Assembly: GCA_016873795.1 (NCBI GenBank) | Contig: VGWA01000006.1 | Span: 1 to 52,261 of the forward strand | Direction: 5' to 3' | Source of the DNA: Ignavibacteria bacterium | GTDB taxonomy: Bacteria; Bacteroidota; Ignavibacteria; Tepidaquicellales; Tepidaquicellaceae | Length of the DNA stretch: 52,261 nucleotides | Shown here: one piece after another, positions 35,096-44,830 of the stretch | Position numbering within the stretch: the first letter of the stretch is position 1 | How the letters are laid out: the number at the start of each line of letters is the position of its first letter | Notes under the pieces: generated by a model | What the model was told of the DNA's origin: nothing | What the model saw: only the letters and a program-made list of their open reading frames with translations | Database searches by the model: none | Position numbers and translations under genes: made by a program

Positions 35096-38000
35096 ATGAC
35101 CGAAACAAAAAAACTGATAAAAACTCTCATTTTTTCGCTTATTTTATTATTTTCCTTCTCAACAACAGTTTTCTCACAGTTTGAATCTTATCCCGAGTTA
35201 GATTGGTTTACATTCGAAACAAAGCATTTTCACTTTGTTTACCACGAGAGTGCAAAAAGGACAGCCAACACCGTTGCAAAGATAGCAGAAGAAATTTATG
35301 CACCAATTACATCATTATATCAATATGAACCCGGTGATAAAGTTACATTTGTCATCAGCGATATTTCGGATATAGCAAACGGTGCAACCGATTATTTCGG
35401 AAACAGAATTGAAATTTTCGCTTCCGGAATGGACTTTGAATTGAGAGGAACACATAATTGGTTAAGAAATGTAGTTACGCATGAATTTACGCACATGATA
35501 CAACTTCAGGCAGCATTAAAATTCACGAAAAACATGCCGGCAATATATTTACAGTGGCTGAATTATGAAAAGGAAAGAAGACCTGACATTTTATACGGAT
35601 ATCCCAACGTAATAGTATCTCTTCCGATATCAGGAACCGGTGTACCTGCATGGTTCGCGGAGGGTACGGCACAATACCAGAGACAGGCACTCGGTTACGA
35701 TTACTGGGATGCACAGAGAGACATGATTTTAAGAATGTACGTTCTTGACGATAAAATGCTGACATGGGGAGAGATGGGACAGTTTTCTTCATACACGAGT
35801 TTAAAAGCAGAATCTATTTATAATTCGGGTTTTGCTTTGGTTCGCTACATTTCCGAAAAATACGGTGAAGATAAATTAAAAGACATTTCCTACAAGCTTG
35901 GAAATTTAACTAATTTCAGCATAGACCAGGCAATTTCGGATGTACTCAACATTGACGGAAAAACATTATACAGTAATTGGAAAGATTATTTAAAAAAAGA
36001 TTATAATGAACGTATTAAAGATGTAAGAAACAACAAAATTGAAGGGAATATAATAGAAAAAAAAGGATTTGCAAACTATTTTCCGAAATTTTCACCGGAC
36101 GGGAAAAGTATATCTTACCTCTCGAATCAGGAATATGATTATGGAAGGACATCGCTTTATATATATGACATAAAATCCAAAACCAAGAAATTCATTGCCG
36201 GTCCGGTTTCAACAAGTTACAGCTGGTCACCGGACAGCAAGAAAATAATTTATTCAAAAAGAAATTCACCTCCGACACTGGACGGTATTGTACTGTTCGA
36301 TATATACATATACGATACGGAGAGCAGCACCGAAACAAGGTTAACAAGAGATTTACGTGCATATTCTCCCGCATTTTCAAACGACGGGAAAAAGATTTGT
36401 TATTTAATAAACAGAGACGGGACTCTCAATCTTCACATAAAAGATATGAATACGGGTAATTTTTCCCCGCTTACCACATTCAAAAACGGAGAACAAATTT
36501 ATAATCCTTCGTTTTCACCAAACGACAGTATGATTATCGCAGAATTTTCTTATCACGATTCGAGGGAAATATTCTTAATAAATACACAAACCGGAGAGAT
36601 GGAATTTATTATAAATCAAAAAAACGTTGACAACCGTAACCCGCAATTTTCTAAAGACGGCAAAACCGTATATTATTCATCGAACAGAACTGGTATTTTC
36701 AATATCTATTCATACAATCTCGAGACCAAGCAAAGCAATCAGATTACGAATGTATTAGGAGGTGCTTTTATGCCATCAATTGATTCGAGCAATTTAGTTT
36801 ATTCGACTTATACTTCTGATGGATTCAAAATCGCACTTCTTGAAAACTTTACCGAAATTGGTCCTGATAATTTAATAAGCTATAAAAAACCGGATGTACT
36901 CGTAAAAAAATATGAAAATCCTTCGGACAGTAAACAATCCAAAGATAATTTCGATTGGCAAAGATTAAGAAATTTCGATGACTTTAACGTAAAAATCAAC
37001 GACTCAAAATCTTACAAATCTCTGTTCACACAACTTTCCATATTTCCGGTATTAAGGTTTGATAACTATACAAAAGACAATAATTTTTTAGATGCGATTA
37101 AACCGGGTATTTATTTTTATTCAGACGAAGTAATGACGAGGTTTTCAATCTTCGGCGGTGCATTTATTAACAGAAAAGGAGAAAGAGACCTGTTCCTTGA
37201 ATTCAATTATAATAACGGAGTTCCTTTTGCAAGCGAATTTTTTGCAAGGAAATTAGGTTTTAAGCCGGACTTTACTTTCAGCGGTATTAATGTAACAAGG
37301 AAAGCGGATGCTCAGTTAATAGCCGGTCTCGATACACTCACAGTCGGTGTGAATTACAATTTATTTTCATTCGATGCAATTATGGGATTCGGCATAATAA
37401 ACTTAAACCATAATATGAAAATCGGTTATACTCTTTCAAATTATAATTCGGCAATCGACGGTTTTGTTCTGCCTCAAAGCGGCATATTCATAAGAGGTTC
37501 CGAGGAATCATATTTCAAATCACACGATATATTCGCAGAATACAATTACGAATCTTATGAATTCAACAGAAATACCGATATAAATCCGACGGGAAGAAAG
37601 GTTAATATAAGATACGACTTTGAAATGAGCAAGATTGACCCGGAATATGTTTATGACCAGAATTCCGGTACTTATTTGACAGTTTATCAAAAAAACAATT
37701 TGCATAAATTAGACGTCAACTGGTTCGAAAGTTTCGGATTATTCAATAAAAAACACACTTTATCATTTAAGTTGAGAGCCGCGACAATTTTCGGTCCGCA
37801 GGTTGATAATTTCTATGATTTATATGCTTCGGGATTACCCGGAATGAAAGGTTATCCTTTTTATTCGATGGGCGGAAACAGAGTTGCTACAATTAATATG
37901 ACATACAGACTGCCCTTATTCACCAATATAGACACGAGAATACCTCCGTTTTATCTGGATAAGCTGTATTTTTCCGTTTACGGAGATTTCGGGAATGCCT

Positions 38001-38218
38001 GGTACGAAAAGAATACTAATCTCAAAGACTTCAAAAAAGATGTCGGGATAGAATTAAGGCTCCAGGCATTTAATTCATATACATTCCCGACGAGTGTTTT
38101 CATCAATGCATCATACGGTTTTGATAAATTTACAAAAAATTTCAGAGGACAAAACGTAACATACGGACAAGAACTGAGATTATATTTCGGTATATTATTT
38201 GGATTTGATTTATTCTGA
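35096..38218 (+). CDS. HEXXH metalloprotease-like protein with TolB-type propeller and C-terminal barrel
   Basis: This 1040-residue protein has a signal peptide (to TVFSQ, about 28). The N-terminal domain has HEFTH at 129-133 and a downstream Glu189 in AWFAEGTAQYQ, the gluzincin (peptidase MA-like) zinc pattern. Residues ~330-610 are WD40/TolB-like blades (FSPDGKSISYLSN, WSPDSKKIIYSK, FSNDGKKICYLI, FSKDGKTVYYSS). The last ~400 residues look like an outer-membrane barrel of the surface-antigen type, ending LRLYFGILFGFDLF with a terminal Phe. It lacks a T9SS sorting domain. A surface- or periplasm-facing protease held by its own barrel is likely; the substrate is unknown. It is followed six bases later by tag. 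Confidence 0.85.
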   Translation: MTETKKLIKTLIFSLILLFSFSTTVFSQFESYPELDWFTFETKHFHFVYHESAKRTANTVAKIAEEIYAPITSLYQYEPGDKVTFVISDISDIANGATDYFGNRIEIFASGMDFELRGTHNWLRNVVTHEFTHMIQLQAALKFTKNMPAIYLQWLNYEKERRPDILYGYPNVIVSLPISGTGVPAWFAEGTAQYQRQALGYDYWDAQRDMILRMYVLDDKMLTWGEMGQFSSYTSLKAESIYNSGFALVRYISEKYGEDKLKDISYKLGNLTNFSIDQAISDVLNIDGKTLYSNWKDYLKKDYNERIKDVRNNKIEGNIIEKKGFANYFPKFSPDGKSISYLSNQEYDYGRTSLYIYDIKSKTKKFIAGPVSTSYSWSPDSKKIIYSKRNSPPTLDGIVLFDIYIYDTESSTETRLTRDLRAYSPAFSNDGKKICYLINRDGTLNLHIKDMNTGNFSPLTTFKNGEQIYNPSFSPNDSMIIAEFSYHDSREIFLINTQTGEMEFIINQKNVDNRNPQFSKDGKTVYYSSNRTGIFNIYSYNLETKQSNQITNVLGGAFMPSIDSSNLVYSTYTSDGFKIALLENFTEIGPDNLISYKKPDVLVKKYENPSDSKQSKDNFDWQRLRNFDDFNVKINDSKSYKSLFTQLSIFPVLRFDNYTKDNNFLDAIKPGIYFYSDEVMTRFSIFGGAFINRKGERDLFLEFNYNNGVPFASEFFARKLGFKPDFTFSGINVTRKADAQLIAGLDTLTVGVNYNLFSFDAIMGFGIINLNHNMKIGYTLSNYNSAIDGFVLPQSGIFIRGSEESYFKSHDIFAEYNYESYEFNRNTDINPTGRKVNIRYDFEMSKIDPEYVYDQNSGTYLTVYQKNNLHKLDVNWFESFGLFNKKHTLSFKLRAATIFGPQVDNFYDLYASGLPGMKGYPFYSMGGNRVATINMTYRLPLFTNIDTRIPPFYLDKLYFSVYGDFGNAWYEKNTNLKDFKKDVGIELRLQAFNSYTFPTSVFINASYGFDKFTKNFRGQNVTYGQELRLYFGILFGFDLF

Positions 38219-38223
38219 AATAT

Positions 38224-38802
38224 ATGAAAAATAACAAAATACGCTGTTCCTGGTCCGTCAATGACAGACTAATGACAGAATACCACGATAAAGAATGGGG
38301 TGTACCGCTTCATGACGACCATAAACTTTTCGAATACATTATACTGGATGCTTTTCAAGCGGGTTTAAGCTGGAGAACCATACTTTACAAAAGAGATAAT
38401 TTCCGCAAGGCTTTCGACAATTTTCAGCCGGAAAAAATTGCCGTATATACGGAAAAAAAAACTGAAAGATTATTAAACAATGAAAAGATAATCAGGAACA
38501 GATTAAAAATCAAAGCTGCGATAACAAACGCTAAAGCATTTCTTAAAATTAAAGAAGAATTCGGCAGTTTTAACAAATATATATGGCAATTTACAGGATA
38601 TAAAACAATTCATAACAAATGGCATGAAATAAAGCAGCTTCCCTCAAAAAGCAATGAATCCGATTTAATGAGTATTGATTTAAAAAAGAGAGGATTCAAA
38701 TTTGCAGGTTCTACAATCTGTTATGCTTTTATGCAGGCTTCAGGAATGATTAATGACCACCTGATCAGTTGTTACAGATACAAAGAGATTAAGAAACTTT
38801 AA
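38224..38802 (+). CDS. tag: DNA-3-methyladenine glycosylase I
   Basis: This enzyme removes 3-methyladenine from alkylated DNA in base excision repair. The 192-residue protein has the Tag zinc-snap ligands Cys8, His21, His179 and Cys183, matching the family spacing. The conserved RCSW, EYHDKEWGVP and FQAGLSWRTIL blocks and the putative catalytic acidic residue Glu37 are present, as is GFKFxGSTICYAFMQA(S)G. It lies five bases after the protease-like gene, so it is probably co-transcribed with it. Its stop overlaps the stop of the convergent permease gene by three bases. Confidence 0.95.
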   Translation: MKNNKIRCSWSVNDRLMTEYHDKEWGVPLHDDHKLFEYIILDAFQAGLSWRTILYKRDNFRKAFDNFQPEKIAVYTEKKTERLLNNEKIIRNRLKIKAAITNAKAFLKIKEEFGSFNKYIWQFTGYKTIHNKWHEIKQLPSKSNESDLMSIDLKKRGFKFAGSTICYAFMQASGMINDHLISCYRYKEIKKL

Positions 38803-39917
38803 GTTTTTTTCCGATATCTTATCGTAGCTAGGAAGAGCATAACAATCGCATATAAGCCAATCAGCATCAAACTTTCGCCGATATCCCGTAATCCCGAGCC
38901 CTTCAGCATAATCATTCTTATCATTTTACTGAAATGAGCAATCGGATTGAATATATCTATAGTCTGAGCCCAGTCCGGCATATTTTCAACAGGAGTAAAG
39001 ATACCTCCAAGCAACAAGAATATTATCATAATGAACCATGCAATGAACATTGCCTGCTGTTGTGTCTCGGTAATTGTCGAAATAAATAATCCTATTCCTA
39101 AAATCAACAATAAGTATACTGAGGCTACAAGAAAAATTAATAACGGATTCCCTATTAACGGTACATTGAATATAATTATTCCAAGTATTATTCCGAAAGC
39201 AAGTTCAATCAGTGCAATTATCCAGAAAGGCAGCAGTTTACCGATAATAAACTGATATTTTTTGATTGGTGAAACATTAATCTGTTCTATTGTACCCGTT
39301 TCTTTTTCTTTCACAATATTCATACCGGATAAAAAAAGTCCGATAAGAGTTACAAGAGCAACGAGTATACCGGGTACCATATAGGTTTTATAATTTAACA
39401 GATTATTAAACCAGTTTGAATACGTTATATATATTCCTGATTGCAGATTCGAAGTGTTGTAATTTACTGTCTCAGTAATTATCTGTTTGTTAAATGCCTG
39501 AACGATACTCATCGAATAATTCATTATCAAACCGGCAGCGTTTGCATTCTCCGCATTTATCAGAAACTGGACTTTTGTATTTTTATTAAGCAGCAAATCT
39601 TTTTCGAAATCTTTGGGAATATGTATAATCAATCTTGATTTATTTGTTTTTAATTCTTCTTCCGCTTCCTTTACGGACGTATAATAACCGCTCAATAAAA
39701 AGTAATTAGTTGCATAAAATTTAGAAACAAATTCACGTGAATTATTACTATAGTCATAATCAACCACACAAAAACTGATATTTTTAATTTCATAAGTTGC
39801 CGCATTTGCAAGTATAAGCAACTGAAAAAGAGGCATTAAAAATATTATGGGAATCATTGCTTTACTTCTGAAAATCTGAAGAAACTCTTTTTGCAATATA
39901 TATTTTATTGTCATCAT
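38799..39917 (-). CDS. ABC-2 family transporter permease (YbhR-like)
   Basis: This 372-residue protein has an N-terminal membrane segment (about 20-40), a ~130-residue extracytoplasmic domain and five C-terminal membrane segments (about 175-370), the ABC2_membrane_3 layout. The motif EKETGTIEQINVSPIKKYQFIIGK just after the second segment is the coupling helix typical of the family. It is the last gene of the operon and overlaps the preceding permease by one base. It probably forms a heterodimer with that permease to extrude drugs or other toxic compounds through the two ATPases. Confidence 0.9.
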   Translation of the reverse strand: MMTIKYILQKEFLQIFRSKAMIPIIFLMPLFQLLILANAATYEIKNISFCVVDYDYSNNSREFVSKFYATNYFLLSGYYTSVKEAEEELKTNKSRLIIHIPKDFEKDLLLNKNTKVQFLINAENANAAGLIMNYSMSIVQAFNKQIITETVNYNTSNLQSGIYITYSNWFNNLLNYKTYMVPGILVALVTLIGLFLSGMNIVKEKETGTIEQINVSPIKKYQFIIGKLLPFWIIALIELAFGIILGIIIFNVPLIGNPLLIFLVASVYLLLILGIGLFISTITETQQQAMFIAWFIMIIFLLLGGIFTPVENMPDWAQTIDIFNPIAHFSKMIRMIMLKGSGLRDIGESLMLIGLYAIVMLFLATIRYRKKT

Positions 39918-41023
39918 TATTCCAGTCTTATTTTAAACCTCGCAATACTAATCACAAATAAAACAATATTTGTAATTACAAGTACAGCAGTTTCAAACCA
40001 GATATAAGAAAATCCAAGCCCTTTCAACATAATAGCTTTTACAATTATAACAAACCATTTTGCAGGAATCAGATTACTCAGCAATTGCAGTACATAGGGC
40101 ATATTTTCTATCGGGAAAATATATCCCGATAAAAGAATGGTCGGCAGCATTAATCCTCCCAATGCTGACATCATAGCAATTTGCTGGCTTGAACTTATTG
40201 TAGATATCAAAATTCCGAGTGTCAGAGCGGTTGTTATGAATAAAACGCTCTCCAGAATCAATAAAATAATACTCCCCTCAATCGGCATAGCAAAAACGTA
40301 TTTCGCCATAAATATTATAATAAGCGCATCTATAAATGCTATAAAAACATAAGGAATAACTTTTCCGGAAATAATTTGTAAAGGTTTTAAAGGTGACACC
40401 AAAAGAACCTCCATTGTTCCGAATTCCTTTTCTCTTGTTATAGATATCGAGGTCATCAGTGACGACACCAGCAGAAGAATAACAGCCATTAATCCGGGTA
40501 TAAACATATATACACTTTTAATTTCGGGATTGTAAATCATTTTCACTTCCGGGTTTATCAATATTTGTATATTATGTCCGGTGTGTAAAGTATTCAGATA
40601 ATCGTTGATTATAGATGAAGTATAATTTATCAACATATTAGCATAATTCGGGTCTGATGCATCTGCAATGATTTGAATGCCCGATTTACCTTCTCCGAAG
40701 AGATTTTTTGCAAAGTCTTCTTCGAAAACTATGACTTCCTTTACTATACCTTTCCGAAATTCGGATTCAATATAGTCTTCCGATTTCAGATTTTCATAGA
40801 GTAAAAAATAACCCGAAGACAGTAATTTATTCGTTATTTCTTCAGTAATATAATCTTTACTCCTGTCGAGTATTGCTATTTTCGAATCTTTAATTTCGTT
40901 TTTTATCGCAAATCCGAACAACAAGATTTGTACAACCGGCATTCCGAATAATATTAAAAGAGTACGGTAATCCCTGAGAATATGTTTAAATTCCTTCTTG
41001 ACAAATCCAATAAATCTTTTCAT
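39917..41023 (-). CDS. ABC-2 family transporter permease (YbhS-like)
   Basis: This 368-residue protein has the same architecture as the downstream permease: a membrane segment near 20-40, a large extracytoplasmic domain and five C-terminal segments. The coupling stretch REKEFGTMEVLLVSPLKPLQIISGK is well conserved. The N-terminus FVKKEFKHILRDYRTLLILFGMPV is typical of the YbhS/YhhJ group. It lies five bases after the second ATPase gene. Confidence 0.9.
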   Translation of the reverse strand: MKRFIGFVKKEFKHILRDYRTLLILFGMPVVQILLFGFAIKNEIKDSKIAILDRSKDYITEEITNKLLSSGYFLLYENLKSEDYIESEFRKGIVKEVIVFEEDFAKNLFGEGKSGIQIIADASDPNYANMLINYTSSIINDYLNTLHTGHNIQILINPEVKMIYNPEIKSVYMFIPGLMAVILLLVSSLMTSISITREKEFGTMEVLLVSPLKPLQIISGKVIPYVFIAFIDALIIIFMAKYVFAMPIEGSIILLILESVLFITTALTLGILISTISSSQQIAMMSALGGLMLPTILLSGYIFPIENMPYVLQLLSNLIPAKWFVIIVKAIMLKGLGFSYIWFETAVLVITNIVLFVISIARFKIRLE

Positions 41024-41028
41024 ACATT

Positions 41029-41772
41029 CTAATTTAATATAACTCTCTGGCTTGCAATTTTTATAAATACCTGCTGCATTGTATCCGCTTTAATTTTTTC
41101 TTTTAAATTCATAGGTGAATCAAGTGCTGCAATACGTCCGTCGACCATCATAGATATCCTGTTACAATATTCTGCTTCATCCATATAATGTGTAGTTACA
41201 AATAATGTAATACCGTTTTCCGATGCCGATTGAATCATTTTCCAGAACTGTCTTCTTGTTAAGGGATCAACACCACCCGTAGGTTCGTCAAGAAAAACAA
41301 TTTTCGGATTATGTATCGAAGCTATACTGAACGCAAGTTTTTGTTTCCATCCCAGCGGAAGTGATTTTATCAATCTGTTTCCCGCTTCAGTTATCCGCAA
41401 AGAATCCAATATAAATTCAGTTTTTTCTTTTATTACACCGGATTTAAGTCCATATATTCCCGCATAAAATTTAATATTTTCCCTTACGGTTAAATCTTCA
41501 TACAATGAAAATTTCTGGCTCATATATCCAATATTCTTCTTTATTTTTTCCGATTGTTTATAAACATCAAAACCGCTTACTACCGCATCACCCGAAGTCG
41601 GAATAAGTATCCCGCAAAGCATTTTGATTGCTGTTGTTTTTCCTGCTCCGTTAGCACCGATAAATCCGAATATTTCTCCCTTTTTCACCTTAAATGATAT
41701 GCTATCGACAGCAGTGAAGGCACCGAATTTTTTTGTCAGTTTATTTACATCTATTACAAATACATCTTCCAT
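41029..41772 (-). CDS. ABC transporter ATPase (YbhF C-terminal-half-like)
   Basis: This 247-residue nucleotide-binding protein has Walker A GANGAGKT (about 39-46), Walker B IVFLDEPTGGVDP and an H-loop in VTTHYMDEAEYC. The ABC signature is LPLGWKQK instead of LSGGxxQ, a form common in the C-terminal half of YbhF-type ATPases; it may make this half of the dimer asymmetric. In E. coli the two ATPase halves are one protein (YbhF); here they are two genes three bases apart. It would power the adjacent permease pair. Confidence 0.92.
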   Translation of the reverse strand: MEDVFVIDVNKLTKKFGAFTAVDSISFKVKKGEIFGFIGANGAGKTTAIKMLCGILIPTSGDAVVSGFDVYKQSEKIKKNIGYMSQKFSLYEDLTVRENIKFYAGIYGLKSGVIKEKTEFILDSLRITEAGNRLIKSLPLGWKQKLAFSIASIHNPKIVFLDEPTGGVDPLTRRQFWKMIQSASENGITLFVTTHYMDEAEYCNRISMMVDGRIAALDSPMNLKEKIKADTMQQVFIKIASQRVILN

Positions 41773-41775
41773 TTG

Positions 41776-42687
41776 TTATTTTTCCCTCATCAATGTTAAG
41801 AAACAATCTTCTACAGACGGTTCAATTTCTTTAATAGTGATATTTTTCAATTCATTGGTTCTTAAATATTGTGTCAGTATATCGACTTTTATTTCCTTCC
41901 TGATATCAATGTAATGAATTACATCTCCATAGAGAAAAACATTTTCCGTATATTTGTATTCATTAAGAAATTTCAATGTATCAGTCAGTGCATCCGTTCT
42001 GATGGAAAATATTTTTTTTCCGAATCCTTCGATAATTTCTGCAGGCGTTTGAACGGATAATATGCATCCGTTTTGCATTAAGGTTACCCTGTCACATAAT
42101 TTTGCTTCGTCCATATAAGGTGTTGAAACGATTACAGTCATACCTATAGATTTTAAATTTCTCAATATCTCCCAGAATTCATTCCTGGATACAGGGTCAA
42201 CGCCTGTAGTCGGTTCATCGAGAATTAAAAATTTCGGTTTATGCACGAGAGCACAGCATAAAGCGAGCTTCTGCTTCATTCCTCCCGATAATTTACCTGC
42301 TCTTCTTTTTTTAAAAGGTTCTAAATGTAAATATACGTCTTTGATAATATCGTAATTTTCCTTTACCGTAGTACCGAACACAGTGGCATAAAATTTCAAA
42401 TTCTCTTCAACGGTTAAATCCGGATACAACGAAAACCTGCCCGGCATATATCCGATTATTTCTCTTATTTTTTTGTAATCTTTAATATTATCCAGTCCGG
42501 ATAACTTTACTTTTCCGGTATCCTGAACAAGCAGTGTTGCTGCTATCCTGAATAAAGTCGTTTTACCCGACCCGTCCGGACCTATTACTCCGAATAGTTC
42601 GTTTTCTTCAACATCGAGATTTATATCTCTTAATGCATTTACATCGCCGAATTTTTTTGAAACATCTGATATTTTTAAGTCATACAT
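41776..42687 (-). CDS. ABC transporter ATPase (YbhF N-terminal-half-like)
   Basis: This 303-residue protein has Walker A GPDGSGKT, the canonical signature LSGGMKQK, Walker B FLILDEPTTGVDP and a switch region VSTPYMDEAKLC, where Pro replaces the usual His of the H-loop (T-P-Y rather than T-H-Y). The ~80 residues after the nucleotide-binding domain form a small extra domain. GPDGSGKT and the STPYMDEA variant are typical of the N-terminal half of YbhF. Together with the other ATPase it would give one canonical-signature and one degenerate site. Confidence 0.92.
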   Translation of the reverse strand: MYDLKISDVSKKFGDVNALRDINLDVEENELFGVIGPDGSGKTTLFRIAATLLVQDTGKVKLSGLDNIKDYKKIREIIGYMPGRFSLYPDLTVEENLKFYATVFGTTVKENYDIIKDVYLHLEPFKKRRAGKLSGGMKQKLALCCALVHKPKFLILDEPTTGVDPVSRNEFWEILRNLKSIGMTVIVSTPYMDEAKLCDRVTLMQNGCILSVQTPAEIIEGFGKKIFSIRTDALTDTLKFLNEYKYTENVFLYGDVIHYIDIRKEIKVDILTQYLRTNELKNITIKEIEPSVEDCFLTLMREK

Positions 42688-42689
42688 AT

Positions 42690-43571
42690 TTAAAATATAA
42701 TTTCACCGGGCATCCCGATTTTTAAGCTGCCGTCATTTTTAACCCTGACTTTGACAGCATACACCATATTCACCCGTTCATCTTTTGTTTGAATTATTTT
42801 CGGTGTGAATTCCGATTTTGAGGATATCCAGCTGATAGTACCTTCCAATGTTTTATTTTCAGTTTTAGTCGAATCTATTAATACCTTTACCGTTTGACCG
42901 ATTTTAATATTACCAAGCTGTTCCCCGCTAACATAAACTCTTAATGTCATTTCACTCAAGTCCGCAATTTTATAAAGCGGTCTGCCGTAATTTACAATTT
43001 CTTTCTCTTCAGCAAGTTTCAGAATTACAGTTCCCTTTACGGGGTTTTTAATTATACTTTTTTCTATCTGGTTGCGGATTTGCAATATCTGAACATCAAT
43101 CGATTCCGATTCTTTAAAGACTGTGCTGTTTTGTGTTATTACAGAGTTAATCTGTTTATCCAAGACATTAATATTCCCGTTTACATCATCGAGCTGTTTC
43201 TGTGTTGCAGCATTATCTTTTAACAAATTTTCAATTCTCTTTTTTTCAATTAAAGCCACTTCTTTCTGTTCTCTTAATACTTCCGCCTGCGAAAATATAT
43301 TTTTGTATTTTGTTCTAATCGTATTTCGCTGGGCTTCTAAATGCATTATTTTTAAATGCAACTGGATAGTATCTATACAACCTGTAATCTCATCCGCATT
43401 TATCGTCTTTCCTTCTTCGACATTAAATTCCGTAAGTTTTCCATTTGCTTCAGCAGATACGATTATTTCCGTAGCTTCAAAATTTCCATAGGCATCCGAT
43501 TTTTTGTCGTTATTCGAACAGGACACGGAAATAACCGATAATATTAAAAATAATAAATAGATATTTTTCAT
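42690..43571 (-). CDS. HlyD-type membrane fusion lipoprotein
   Basis: This is the periplasmic adaptor linking the ABC transporter to TolC. The 293-residue protein has a lipoprotein signal (VISVSC, Cys18). A first beta-barrel/lipoyl half (ATEIIVSAEANGKLTEFNVEEGKTINADE) is followed by a long alpha-helical hairpin (about 80-165, many Gln/Glu/Lys). The second lipoyl half (IIKNPVKGTVILKLAEEKEIVNYGRPLYKIADL) and a beta-barrel domain follow. This is the YbhG layout. Genes on both sides are one to two bases away. Confidence 0.9.
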   Translation of the reverse strand: MKNIYLLFLILSVISVSCSNNDKKSDAYGNFEATEIIVSAEANGKLTEFNVEEGKTINADEITGCIDTIQLHLKIMHLEAQRNTIRTKYKNIFSQAEVLREQKEVALIEKKRIENLLKDNAATQKQLDDVNGNINVLDKQINSVITQNSTVFKESESIDVQILQIRNQIEKSIIKNPVKGTVILKLAEEKEIVNYGRPLYKIADLSEMTLRVYVSGEQLGNIKIGQTVKVLIDSTKTENKTLEGTISWISSKSEFTPKIIQTKDERVNMVYAVKVRVKNDGSLKIGMPGEIIF

Positions 43572-43572
43572 T

Positions 43573-44829
43573 TTATTTAATCCCTTTTGCTGTTATATAA
43601 TTTATTTTTGCCTGATTTAATAATATTTGATGTGTATTTAACATTAATAATGAATTGTTATATGAATTCAATTCCGTAACATAATTTGTAGATGTAACCA
43701 CACCATTTTCAAGCTGTGAAGCAGTTATATCCACTACTTTCTTTCTTAGTTCCGTGATTTCTTTATCTTTTTGAATTAATTCTTCATATTTTGATATTTC
43801 CGATTTAAATTTTTCCAGTGTGATTTCAAGATTTTTTTCAAAAGTTTCTTTTTGCGTATCAATGATTTTCTGCGATAAAGTCAATATTTGAATCTCATAA
43901 TTATTAGAATTCCAGTTTACCGGATTCCAGATTAAATTAACTCCAAACAGATAAAACTCTTTGAATGAATTATCCAAAAAATTTAAACCGGGTTTACCTA
44001 CACCGAGCTGACCGAATAAATTTAACTTTGGTATACTGCGTGTGGGTACGACCTCTTTCAGTGCATTGACCCTGTTTTTTTCAAGTTCATAATATCTTAA
44101 TTCGGGACGATTTATCACTATATCCGTGAAATTAAGCATCGGTGTCTCCGGCATTATAAAATAAGCGGAAGAATCGATTTTCTGTTCTATCAACTTTCCA
44201 AGCATTTCGATTGCCGCCATTCTGTCGGATTCAACCGATTCGAGGTCAGATGCAACTTTTAAAAGCTCAGCTTCAAGAATATATTTATTACTGGGCAAAA
44301 CAACACCATTTATTATTTTTGATTCTATCTCCGATAATCTCGTTTCAATATCGTCATATAATATTTGTGTTACCTTCTTTTTTTCCTGCAATAACAGAAC
44401 GGAAAAATACAAATCATTGACTCTTTGTCTCAACTGATAAAGATCAACTTCGACTTTCTGCAGGTTAGCATATAATTCACTTTTTTCAGCATCTTTCATA
44501 GTCGATGTACTCCCGCCGTCAAATATATTTTGTTTTAACTCAAGATACAACTGATATCTGTCTTTATTCAATTTGGGAAATGAAAAAAATGGTGAAGTCG
44601 ATGTCATCTCAGGAACTGCCGATTGATAAGAAGCCTGCCCTATAATTGAAAACTGAGGCAAATAATTCACATTAAGATTTTTTATTCTCAAGTCCGATAT
44701 GTTACTGTAGTATGTTTTCTGATTTCTGTTCGGATAAGTTTCATAAGCATACTTGTAACAATCATCAATACTTATTGTGTCTGCCTTAGCTCCCGCAATT
44801 AAAAACATTAATATTATTATTACTTTCAT
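43573..44829 (-). CDS. TolC-like outer-membrane efflux protein
   Basis: This 418-residue protein has a signal peptide (to AGAKA). The OEP/TolC fold is indicated by two repeats rich in long helices (for example QLRQRVNDLYFSVLLLQEKKKVTQ and the region 330-410) with periodic Tyr/Asn. It forms the outer-membrane channel for the adjacent pump. It is one base from both neighbours (tetR upstream, hlyD downstream). The C-terminal half ends LNQAKINYITAKGIK, typical of the family. Confidence 0.9.
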   Translation of the reverse strand: MKVIIILMFLIAGAKADTISIDDCYKYAYETYPNRNQKTYYSNISDLRIKNLNVNYLPQFSIIGQASYQSAVPEMTSTSPFFSFPKLNKDRYQLYLELKQNIFDGGSTSTMKDAEKSELYANLQKVEVDLYQLRQRVNDLYFSVLLLQEKKKVTQILYDDIETRLSEIESKIINGVVLPSNKYILEAELLKVASDLESVESDRMAAIEMLGKLIEQKIDSSAYFIMPETPMLNFTDIVINRPELRYYELEKNRVNALKEVVPTRSIPKLNLFGQLGVGKPGLNFLDNSFKEFYLFGVNLIWNPVNWNSNNYEIQILTLSQKIIDTQKETFEKNLEITLEKFKSEISKYEELIQKDKEITELRKKVVDITASQLENGVVTSTNYVTELNSYNNSLLMLNTHQILLNQAKINYITAKGIK

Positions 44830-44830
44830 T

